From NCBI GenBank assembly GCA_031273185.1, contig JAISSG010000053.1, positions 1 through 11,700 on the forward strand: a stretch of 11,700 nucleotides of DNA, in the 5' to 3' direction. A program made the position numbers and the translations under genes. Each line of letters opens with the position of its first letter. Within the stretch, counting starts at the first letter, position 1. The notes under the pieces were generated by a model. That model saw only the letters and a list, made by a program, of their open reading frames with translations. It was not told the origin of the DNA and did no database searches. The stretch is from Treponema sp. GTDB taxonomy: Bacteria; Spirochaetota; Spirochaetia; Treponematales; Breznakiellaceae. Shown in pieces: positions 6,901-11,700 of this stretch.

Positions 6901-8162
6901 ACGCCCGGCTGATGGATAAATACGGCTGGACCCCGCCGGTCGTGGAACGGATGATGAAGTATTTTATCCGAACCGACAACCTGAAAGAGGTGCTTCCGCT
7001 GCGGCAATGGTTTGACAGCGATCCCAAAAGGCGAACCCTTTCGGCGGGAACGCTTGCAGAGCTGGGCGGCTACCTGCTGGACAAGCAGCTTGAGGAAACC
7101 AGGGGCGTTCCAAACGAATATGTCGAACACATTAACAGCGTCCGCGACCTCCTGCTGCGGGCGGTCATGGCGGACACTTCGCTTCCCGAGGCGCACTATC
7201 ACCTGGCGCGGTATTACAAGAGCCTTGGCAACGCCCACGAGGAGCGGGTTACCCTTGAGCTTGCAACCCGCGCTTTCGACAGGGCGCAGGAAGAATCGAT
7301 ACAGCGGCTAAGCTACCGCATCGATGCCCACCAGCGCTACGCCGACAACCTGATCAACAGCAAGGAATTTTTCCCTGCCGAGGAACAATTGATAAAGGGG
7401 ATCAGCCTGTACGAGGATGCCATTTCCCGGCACCTGCTGTCCCGCTCGCCCAGGTACGGCAGGCTCTACAGCGGGCTTGGCGATCTTGAGTATTTTACCA
7501 AAGGCCGCGACGACAGGATAGGCGACATGGAAGCCGCCCTGCGCTTCTACCACCGCGCGGAACAGAACGGCTGGGCGCCGGCGGAAATGCGGTACCGCAT
7601 GGGCGCGGCTTACTACCAGCTTGAGGACTGGAAAAAAGCGCTGGAGTACCTGTTCTCCGCCTCGTCAAACCTGCCGCTGAACCGCCGCGTCCTGTACGCG
7701 CTGGGGAACGCCGCGGTCAAGAGGGGCGATTATTTTGCCGCCCAGGGCTACTACAACCGTCTTTTGGACATACTCGAAGTCCAGCGGTCGCGCCTGCCGC
7801 TCTTGCTGCCCAACGACCGCCCCGAATTCCATGAAACAGCCGAGCGCCTGATGTGGGCGCGCAACAACGCCGGAGTCGTCAACGAGATGCTTGCCGCCCA
7901 GACCGGGAACCGCAACTACCATACCCGCGCAATGGCGTTTTACGCCGAGGCGTCGCGCGCCTGGGATTCCCTCACCCGCGATCCCCGCACCATGGTCCGC
8001 CTCGGCGTCCCGCCGCTTCCCTACGCCAACGCGCAGAACGCCCTTCGCCCGCAGGCCAACTACGAGCCGCAGATATTTATCCGCATTGACCGTGACGCGC
8101 TGGAAACTTCGGTATGGGAGGATATCGCCCCGCTTGAGAGAGAGAATCGATCCGGCAACTAG
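3948..8162 (+). CDS. Giant acidic-repeat/TPR membrane protein, FlcA-like periplasmic flagellar collar protein
   Basis: A 1404-residue protein in four parts. Residues 1-169 are a unique N-terminus (MPSLNALREFKASLANIGGQ...) followed by acidic, proline-rich sequence. Residues 170-656 hold 21 tandem acidic units with consensus DGLDDLALPDExALADGGEP. Residues 716-820 look like a conserved globular region (FVEDIKLSDEEMQCLEETL...). A single membrane helix lies near 826-849, and about 852-1390 is a long helical TPR-type repeat domain (for example AESIYKIGYERIFAGEYQRA; AEMRYRMGAAYYQLEDWKKA). With no signal peptide and one internal helix, the likely topology is N-terminus in the cytoplasm and TPRs in the periplasm. 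The membrane-plus-TPR arrangement recalls spirochaetal FlcA (Borrelia BB0236), a flagellar collar protein; this is recalled from architecture, not aligned. The start lacks a Shine-Dalgarno but follows a symmetric divergent promoter. The stop overlaps the convergent mntP stop. Confidence 0.8.
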   Translation: MPSLNALREFKASLANIGGQKAALEAKGIPFDDFELPASDPPSMQEPAGEGSGTTAERGLPPLPVTPVSPSGDLDFSAFLGSQPDNIPGGGPATQGPAGRKTEPSTEDLYFPEELLSGISLEPDEDLPDEDMPESIDAEIPDNLNDFTLPERTAFANGISVGDDEAVGIDSLDDFVPADEPELADGGEPLDADGLDDLALPGEAAQADDDEAIEIDGLDDLVLPDEMALADGGESPDADSLGDLALPGEAAQADDDEAIEIDGLDDLVLPDEMALADGGEPLDADGLGDPALPGETAQADDDEVIDIDGLDDLVLTDEPELADGGEPLDTDGLDDLALPDEAALEDDGQPLDIDGLDDLVLPDEMVLADGGESPHADRLDDLALPDPPPLAGAAESLDADGLDDLALPDETALVDDGQPLDIDGLDDFALPDETALVDDGQPLDIDGLDDFALPDEAATADGGEPLDTDGLDDLALPDEPMLADGGEPLDIDGLDDFALPDEPALADGGEPLDIDGLDDLVLPDDTALADGGKPLDADGLDDLALPDETALADGDEPLDDIDGLDDFALPDETALADSGKPLDIDGLDDFALPDEAALVDDGQPLDIDGLDDLALPDEAATADGGEPLDADGLDDFALPDEPALADGISADDSEAFDSLEQSDPKSGAGQASDGGIDDLSFAGMEQGSEESPAGIAGGAGKDKGSGKRRPGGEKAMLNPHPEFVEDIKLSDEEMQCLEETLTSYPLNLRIACEEIIADNIVSPEQMSRLLGHLIRGVSARETASYASQLLGKTINIPKSYQARSGEALEARQATFSYIFVHNFLPVLRIFMLIAVAAASLFYLIYKFVYTPLMAESIYKIGYERIFAGEYQRANERFSEAFNIHRRKDWFYRYAEAFRDQRQYIYAEQKYDELLRYYPRDKKGVLDYAYLETYYLRNYAKADNLLHRQLLDFAPDDPEGLLAAGDNNLAWGEIEPERYEDARYAYARLMDKYGWTPPVVERMMKYFIRTDNLKEVLPLRQWFDSDPKRRTLSAGTLAELGGYLLDKQLEETRGVPNEYVEHINSVRDLLLRAVMADTSLPEAHYHLARYYKSLGNAHEERVTLELATRAFDRAQEESIQRLSYRIDAHQRYADNLINSKEFFPAEEQLIKGISLYEDAISRHLLSRSPRYGRLYSGLGDLEYFTKGRDDRIGDMEAALRFYHRAEQNGWAPAEMRYRMGAAYYQLEDWKKALEYLFSASSNLPLNRRVLYALGNAAVKRGDYFAAQGYYNRLLDILEVQRSRLPLLLPNDRPEFHETAERLMWARNNAGVVNEMLAAQTGNRNYHTRAMAFYAEASRAWDSLTRDPRTMVRLGVPPLPYANAQNALRPQANYEPQIFIRIDRDALETSVWEDIAPLERENRSGN
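4455..5915 (+). repeat. 21-unit tandem array, 69-bp period (23-residue acidic repeat)
   Basis: Units 1-20 fill 4455-5837 exactly: nineteen of 69 bp and one (unit 17) of 72 bp, which has an extra Asp codon. Unit 21 is 26 codons long (5838-5915). The unit consensus is D-G-L-D-D-[LF]-[AV]-L-P-D-E followed by about 12 variable residues rich in D, E, G and A and ending in L-D-[IAT]. A degenerate unit precedes the array (NLNDFTLPERTAFANGISVG). Units alternate in dimers, and a 69-bp copy at 5171-5239 matches 5240-5308 with a single mismatch. This indicates recent unequal crossing-over or slippage. Confidence 0.95.
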
Positions 8163-8719
8163 AAAAACAGATACTCTACCACTATTTTAACGCCGAGGCC
8201 GACAAGGACAAGGCCGCCGATAAATTCCGCCTTTGACTTGAACCGTGTCCCAAATATATTCCCAACGACAACGCCGCACGATGCGATGAAAAACGTTATG
8301 CAGCCGATTATTGCCATTGCCATTACAATGTTGATTTTGAAAAACGCGAACGTCACCCCAACAGCCAGCGCGTCAATGCTTGTTGCGATAGCCAGCAGCA
8401 GCATCTTTGCAAAATGAAACGGGTTGTCTTCCTTTTTCTTTTCCTCTTTTGAAAAACTGTCCTTTATCATTTTCCCGCCGATAAGGCCCAACAGGACAAA
8501 GGCAACCCAGTGCTCCACTTCCTGGATTTTATTTGCAAAATAGGTACCCGCCAGAAAACCAATAAGGGGCATAAGCGCCTGAAAAAAACCAAAGTATACC
8601 CCCGGTATTATTATTTCTTTTAGCTTTGGCTTTTGCACCGACATACCCAGCGTAACGGCAACCGCAAAGGCATCCATCGACAGCCCGATGGCGATAAAGA
8701 TTATTTCAGTCAATCCCAT
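8159..8719 (-). CDS. mntP: Putative manganese efflux pump MntP
   Basis: A 186-residue integral membrane protein of the MntP (YebN, DUF204) family, which exports Mn(II) and protects against manganese toxicity. It has about six hydrophobic helices in two related halves. Each half carries the conserved acidic motif: GLSMDAFAV (12-20, D16) and ATSIDALAVG (112-121, D116). A charged cytoplasmic loop (86-98) lies between the halves. The length matches the family. The start at 8719 lies one base after the rlmE stop and is preceded by AAAGGAG inside the end of rlmE, so the two genes form an operon. No yybP-ykoY-type riboswitch space is available. The stop overlaps that of the convergent FlcA-like gene. 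The gene is visibly more AT-rich than its neighbours, with ATT, TTT and AAA codons that partly reflect membrane-protein composition and perhaps transfer. Confidence 0.92.
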   Translation of the reverse strand: MGLTEIIFIAIGLSMDAFAVAVTLGMSVQKPKLKEIIIPGVYFGFFQALMPLIGFLAGTYFANKIQEVEHWVAFVLLGLIGGKMIKDSFSKEEKKKEDNPFHFAKMLLLAIATSIDALAVGVTFAFFKINIVMAMAIIGCITFFIASCGVVVGNIFGTRFKSKAEFIGGLVLVGLGVKIVVEYLFF

Positions 8720-8720
8720 A

Positions 8721-9353
8721 TTATCGCTCCTTTATGCCCAGTCCCAGGCAGTATGTCTCAAACGATTCGCTGCGGCACGAGGCCGGCTTGTAGTTTTTTG
8801 CCGTCTTGAACAGGGCCTTCATGCGCCTGTGCAACCCCGAAACGTCGCCGCCCTGGAACAGCTTGAAAACCATGCTGCCGTTTGCGGCAAGGGAGCTTTC
8901 CGCGTAGGCGAGGACCGCCTCGGCAAGCTCCATCGAGCGGCTGGTGTCAACGACGCGATTGCCCGTGGTCGCAGGGGCCGCGTCGCTGATGATCAGGCTG
9001 TAGGGGCCGCGCTCGATAATTGAATCGCGGACGGCAGCTTCGGTGATGTCGCCCTGGATAAACAAAAAACCGGCGGAGTCAAACAGGCCCTTGTCGTACT
9101 GGCGCGAAAGGGGGGAAAGGTCGATTGAGACGAGGGTAGCACCGGGCATCTTCCGCAGGACGTACAGGCTCCAGCTTCCCGGGGAAGCTCCCAGGTCCAG
9201 GACGCGAACGGCCCCACCTGCTTTGGAGGGGGAACGCACTTTCAAGAGGCCAAATTTCTCGTCGATTTCCTTCAGCTTGTACACCGATCTTGCCGGATAG
9301 CCCTCGTCACGGGCCTTGATCTGCCAGTAGTCAGGTTTCTTGTAATCCGCCAT
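8721..9353 (-). CDS. rlmE: 23S rRNA (uridine-2'-O-)-methyltransferase RlmE (RrmJ/FtsJ)
   Basis: A 210-residue protein with the full FtsJ/RrmJ pattern. It 2'-O-methylates U2552 (E. coli numbering) in the A-loop of 23S rRNA, a late step in large-subunit assembly. The N-terminal PDYWQIKARDEGYPARSVYKL is typical. SAM motif I is VLDLGASPGSWS (51-62). The catalytic K-D-K-E tetrad is visible as K26 (VYKL), D124 (IISDAAP), K164 (MVFKLFQGG) and E199 (SFETY). The length equals the family norm. I place the start at the ATG with its first base at 9353; the upstream extension of the frame runs antisense through the neighbouring prenyl synthase and lacks family similarity. No Shine-Dalgarno is present, and a TATAGT box ends seven bases upstream of the ATG, so a leaderless transcript is possible. 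mntP follows one base downstream. Confidence 0.93.
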   Translation of the reverse strand: MADYKKPDYWQIKARDEGYPARSVYKLKEIDEKFGLLKVRSPSKAGGAVRVLDLGASPGSWSLYVLRKMPGATLVSIDLSPLSRQYDKGLFDSAGFLFIQGDITEAAVRDSIIERGPYSLIISDAAPATTGNRVVDTSRSMELAEAVLAYAESSLAANGSMVFKLFQGGDVSGLHRRMKALFKTAKNYKPASCRSESFETYCLGLGIKER

Positions 9354-9375
9354 TGCTTGACTATATACTACAATA
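9354..9375. promoter_or_regulatory. Overlapping divergent -10 boxes in a 22-bp gap (leaderless starts)
   Basis: Only 22 bp separate the start codons of rlmE (-) and the prenyl synthase (+). TATACT at 9364-9369 on + and TATAGT at 9365-9360 on - overlap by two bases. Each leaves exactly six bases before its ATG, so transcription would begin at or next to the A of ATG on both strands. A plus-strand -35-like TTGTAA lies at 9340-9345 (18-bp spacing), inside rlmE. No Shine-Dalgarno fits either gene. Confidence 0.5.
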
Positions 9376-10431
9376 ATGGAGCGACTGTATACCCTCAGGC
9401 TGGAACGAATCGAGGCGGTGCTTGACCGCTGGCTGCCCCATAACCCCGGCCAGGGGTGGGCGGCGGAGGTTTTCCCCGATCTGGCGGGCGGGCTGGACCG
9501 GCACAAGCTGGGGGCAGTTGCCGCGCCGGGCAGGGACCTGCTCTCGCGGGGTGGCAAGCGCTGGCGACCGTTGCTAATGACCCTCGTTTGCGAGGCGCTT
9601 GGCGGGGGCGATGCCGCCCTGCCCCTCGTCCCCCTGGTTGAATTCTGCCACAACGCCAGCCTGATCCACGACGACATCGAGGACAGCTCCGACGAGCGCC
9701 GGGGCCAGCCGGCAGTGCATATCGTCCACGGTGTTGACGCTGCGATCAACGGCGGCTGCTTTCTCTACTTCCTTCCCCTTGCCTGCATCGACGCATGGGC
9801 GGCGAACCTTGAGCCTGCCACCGCTGATTTTTGCAAGGCAGAGATATACTCGCTATGGGGCGGCTACATGCGCAAGCTCCACCTGGGGCAGGCCATCGAC
9901 ATCGACTGGCACCGAAACTTCGAGCCGATCCCGTCGGTTGAAGAATACCGCGCCATGTGCGCCCTGAAAACCGGCTGCCTTGCCCGTTTCGCCGCGGAGC
10001 TAGGGGCAGCCGCAGCCGGGGCATCCGGCGCGGCGAGGCAGCTTGGCGAGGCGGCGGAAAAACTCGGCGTGGGTTTCCAGATCCTCGACGACGTGAAAAA
10101 CCTGACCACCGGCCTGCCCGGCAAGCGGCGGGGCGACGACATTGTGGAAGGGAAAAAAAGCCTGCCCGTGCTGATGTTCCTCCACCGCTGGCCGGAAAAA
10201 AAAGGAATGGTCAAAAGGTGCTTTGGTGTTGCGCGTTCTGGCGGTGTTTCCGTGCCGGAGGTGGAAGAGCTGATCCAGGCGCTACTTGCCGACGGGATTC
10301 TGGCCGAGGCCGAGGAGCAGGGCAAAGACCTCATGGCCGAGGCACGAACAATTTTTGCCGAAACCGAAAACGCTTTCCGCGCCGCCGGGGAAGGCGCCCT
10401 TTTTTCCGGCTTCATCGATCAAATACTCTGA
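9376..10431 (+). CDS. Polyprenyl (trans-isoprenyl) diphosphate synthase
   Basis: A 351-residue all-helical trans-prenyltransferase that condenses isopentenyl diphosphate onto allylic diphosphates. Visible are GGKRWRP (59-65), the first Asp-rich motif HDDIED (98-103) followed by DERRGQPAVH, the KTG at 198-200, the second motif QILDDVKN (235-242), and GDDIVEGKKSLP (253-264). The second motif is DDxxN rather than DDxxD. The residues four and five places before the first motif are small (S95, A94), which by the known chain-length rule favours products longer than FPP, such as a quinone side chain or GGPP; this is inference. The C-terminal 80 residues extend somewhat beyond short-chain enzymes. 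The start at ATG 9376 has no Shine-Dalgarno but sits six bases after a -10-like box. The DUF151 gene follows after 7 bp. Confidence 0.88.
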   Translation: MERLYTLRLERIEAVLDRWLPHNPGQGWAAEVFPDLAGGLDRHKLGAVAAPGRDLLSRGGKRWRPLLMTLVCEALGGGDAALPLVPLVEFCHNASLIHDDIEDSSDERRGQPAVHIVHGVDAAINGGCFLYFLPLACIDAWAANLEPATADFCKAEIYSLWGGYMRKLHLGQAIDIDWHRNFEPIPSVEEYRAMCALKTGCLARFAAELGAAAAGASGAARQLGEAAEKLGVGFQILDDVKNLTTGLPGKRRGDDIVEGKKSLPVLMFLHRWPEKKGMVKRCFGVARSGGVSVPEVEELIQALLADGILAEAEEQGKDLMAEARTIFAETENAFRAAGEGALFSGFIDQIL

Positions 10432-10438
10432 GGCAGAC

Positions 10439-11017
10439 ATGGAAAAGATGCTGCACGCCGAAATTTGGGCCATCGCGCAAACCAGGGAAGGGAGCGCGGT
10501 GCTGCTGCGCCCCCGGCACAAGAACATCGCCGTGCCTATTTTCGTCGGCCAGCTCGAAGTCCAGTCCATACTTATCGCCAGGGAGGGCATGATCCTGCCC
10601 CGCCCCCTGACCCACGATCTGCTTCTCAAACTGATCGACAGCCAGAACCTTGTCCTTGAGCGGGTGGAAATCCACGATCTGAAAGACAACACCTTTCACG
10701 CGCGGCTCGTCCTGTCGGGCGGCACGCACACCTCGGACAAGCCCTTGGTCCTGGACAGCCGGCCTTCCGATGCCTTCGGGCTGGCCACGCGCTGCAAATG
10801 CCCCATTTTGGTATCCGCCAGAATAGTCAACGAAACCGGCATCCCCCTGGATCTTTTCGTCGATTCGCTTGACGGGAACAAGGCATTTTCAAAAGGCGGC
10901 ATTTCCCCGCTGGAAGAGGAACGCCTCAGGCTTCTGGAACAGCTTGATGAAGCGGTGGAGCATGAAGACTACGAACAGGCCGCCGAAATCAGGGACATTC
11001 TGAAAAGGATGGGATAG
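10439..11017 (+). CDS. Bifunctional nuclease family protein (DUF151) with C-terminal UVR motif
   Basis: A 192-residue protein. Residues 1-135 form a DUF151 (BFN) domain, with RPLTHDLLLKLI (55-66) and the diagnostic DSRPSDAFGLA (106-116). Plant and bacterial relatives have reported RNase/DNase activity, but the physiological role is poorly defined. Residues 158-192 are a UvrB/UvrC (UVR) motif (LEEERLRLLEQL ... YEQAAEIRDIL), a helical hairpin used for protein-protein contact. This combination is recurrent in several bacterial phyla. I set the start at ATG 10439, seven bases after the prenyl-synthase stop. The longer upstream frame overlaps that gene and lacks similarity, and GAGG over the preceding stop may serve as ribosome-binding site. 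It is the last gene of the GC-rich core; composition changes abruptly about 25 bases after its stop. Confidence 0.88.
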   Translation: MEKMLHAEIWAIAQTREGSAVLLRPRHKNIAVPIFVGQLEVQSILIAREGMILPRPLTHDLLLKLIDSQNLVLERVEIHDLKDNTFHARLVLSGGTHTSDKPLVLDSRPSDAFGLATRCKCPILVSARIVNETGIPLDLFVDSLDGNKAFSKGGISPLEEERLRLLEQLDEAVEHEDYEQAAEIRDILKRMG

Positions 11018-11102
11018 CGTCACGCGGTTTTGCGCTTGTATTTAGTTAAGCGAAATATGGGCTAAATGTTAATTTTTATATTATTGACATTTTAATTTAA
11101 AT

Positions 11103-11588
11103 ATGATTAAATTAGATATGGGAATAAAGTTTCTTGTTATCAAAATAATATATTTATGCCTCTCTGTGTTGTTAATGGGATGTATTAATAAAAATAGTAT
11201 AAAAATCAGCGAATTAGAACCATATGATAAAGAATTTCTAAATGAATTAAAAAAAGAATATAGTGTAGGAGATATTAATGAATATAATGAAGCCTATAGA
11301 TTATATAAATTACCTGCATTAAGAAGACCTGAAATATTGACAGTATTTAAGGTAGAAGATAATTGGATATTCTCTCATACTAAAATAGACAGAATAATAG
11401 GAGCAGTAACATTATTTGAGAATAATGATATAGAAATAATATATGATACAAGTAATTATAATCTAAAAAATGATATGATAAATAATTTTTTAAGAGGGAT
11501 GAATAATTTATATAAATTAAATAATTATGATAATAGTGATAAATTTGATTTAAATATGTATTATATTGAGTATATAAAAAACCATTAG
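11103..11588 (+). CDS. Small AT-rich predicted lipoprotein of unknown function
   Basis: A 161-residue protein whose N-terminus is a lipoprotein signal: a basic start, the hydrophobic run FLVIKIIYLCLSVLL, then lipobox LMGC, placing the acylated cysteine at residue 27. After export it would be anchored to a membrane. The mature part is polar, rich in N, Y, K and D, with no motif that I recognise. Codon use is extremely AT-biased (AAT, ATA, TTA, AGA), completely unlike the genes before 11017, so it was very likely acquired. The ATG at 11118 is an equally good start (signal shortened by five residues). Neither start has a Shine-Dalgarno, and a TTGACA at 11084-11089 could be a -35 box. The stop abuts the presumed end of an insertion sequence, so the C-terminus could have been altered by insertion. 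Confidence 0.7.
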   Translation: MIKLDMGIKFLVIKIIYLCLSVLLMGCINKNSIKISELEPYDKEFLNELKKEYSVGDINEYNEAYRLYKLPALRRPEILTVFKVEDNWIFSHTKIDRIIGAVTLFENNDIEIIYDTSNYNLKNDMINNFLRGMNNLYKLNNYDNSDKFDLNMYYIEYIKNH

Positions 11589-11616
11589 TGTCCAAAATAA
11601 ATAGTTGAAAAACCCC

Positions 11617-11673
11617 AACTCCTCAAGTAGAATGAAAAAGGTACCAAGCTAAATCATTACTACAAAAGGAGTT
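11617..11673 (+). promoter_or_regulatory. Leader stem that masks the transposase ribosome-binding site
   Basis: AACTCCT (11617-11623) is a perfect complement of AGGAGTT (11667-11673), which contains the transposase Shine-Dalgarno. With one bulged A, two further C-G pairs (11615-11616 with 11675-11676) extend the stem. A competing small stem, AGTTG (11603-11607) with CAACT (11616-11620), would free the site. Such leaders are known to block transposase translation from read-through transcripts. Confidence 0.4.
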
Positions 11674-11678
11674 AGGAT

Positions 11679-11700
11679 ATGAACAAGTATAACACAATCT
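11679..11700 (+). CDS. Transposase, first seven codons only (truncated by window end)
   Basis: ATG at 11679 follows AAAAGGAG (11664-11671) by seven bases, the best ribosome-binding site in the window. Only MNKYNTI is visible. The family suggestion (IS4-type with an N-terminal DUF4372 domain) comes from this start sequence together with the IS-like leader, so it is tentative. Confidence 0.4.

Larger units (their letters stand above)
11589..11700 (+). mobile_element. Left end of an insertion sequence, probably IS4-type (continues beyond window)
   Basis: Immediately after the lipoprotein stop, sequence beginning GTGTCCAAAATAAATAGTTG leads through a 90-base untranslated leader to a strong Shine-Dalgarno and an ATG encoding MNKYNTI. 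That start resembles the N-terminus I recall for DUF4372-type IS4-family transposases. The spacing from a terminus to a single transposase start is typical of an IS. The outer boundary is a guess, since the other terminal repeat lies outside the window. Confidence 0.45.

Noticed and set aside
8720..8760. Manganese riboswitch upstream of mntP
   Set aside because: mntP starts one base after rlmE, leaving no untranslated leader for a yybP-ykoY-type aptamer.
9354..9749. Long N-terminal extension of rlmE
   Set aside because: The extension runs antisense through the conserved prenyl-synthase motifs, and the family's N-terminus begins at the ATG at 9353.
11033..11052. Terminator after the DUF151 gene (CGCTT/AAGCG)
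   Set aside because: Only five pairs with a ten-base loop, and no T-run directly after it.

Overview
The window looks like chromosomal DNA of a GC-rich spirochaete, most probably a treponeme-like organism. The main clue is the very large protein at 3948-8162. It joins an acidic repeat region, one membrane helix and a long TPR domain, which is how I understand the spirochaete periplasmic flagellar collar protein FlcA to be built. The identification comes from reading the sequence and no database was searched. The core (about 300-11030) is GC-rich, tightly packed and of housekeeping type. Both ends (1-300 and about 11040-11700) are strikingly AT-rich and carry accessory genes: the 3' end of a GT8-like glycosyltransferase on the left, and a small lipoprotein plus the start of an insertion sequence on the right.

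Layout. 2-298: GT8-like gene tail. 299-703: no intact gene, but hairpin-rich repeat-like DNA (345-359, 421-470) and a possible coding remnant ending at 658. 704-3140 (+): an operon with ATGA overlaps, made of a TSCPD-domain protein, a QueH-TcdA fusion and a TtcA-like PP-loop enzyme. 3144-3905 (-): a secreted protein with two E-set/glycogen-binding-like domains. It converges on the operon and diverges from the FlcA-like gene 3948-8162 (+). 8159-8719 (-): the manganese exporter MntP, cotranscribed downstream of rlmE (8721-9353, -). 9376-11017 (+): a polyprenyl diphosphate synthase, then a DUF151/UVR bifunctional-nuclease family protein. 11103-11588 (+): an AT-rich lipoprotein. About 11589-11700: the left end of an IS with the first codons of its transposase.

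How the genes fit together. The first operon gathers enzymes for three anticodon-loop positions: queuosine at 34 (QueH), cyclic t6A at 37 (TcdA) and 2-thiocytidine at 32 (TtcA). QueH and TcdA form one frame only because of an A9 tract at 1628-1636. One more A would end QueH at a TAA and put a TTG start in frame with TcdA. The FlcA-like protein carries 21 tandem 23-residue acidic units, preserved in an exact 69-bp DNA period with signs of recent duplication.

Both divergent gene pairs (3905/3948 and 9353/9376) have very short, geometrically symmetric intergenic regions with mirrored -10-like boxes and no Shine-Dalgarno. This suggests leaderless or very short-leader mRNAs. The IS leader can fold so that its transposase ribosome-binding site is masked.
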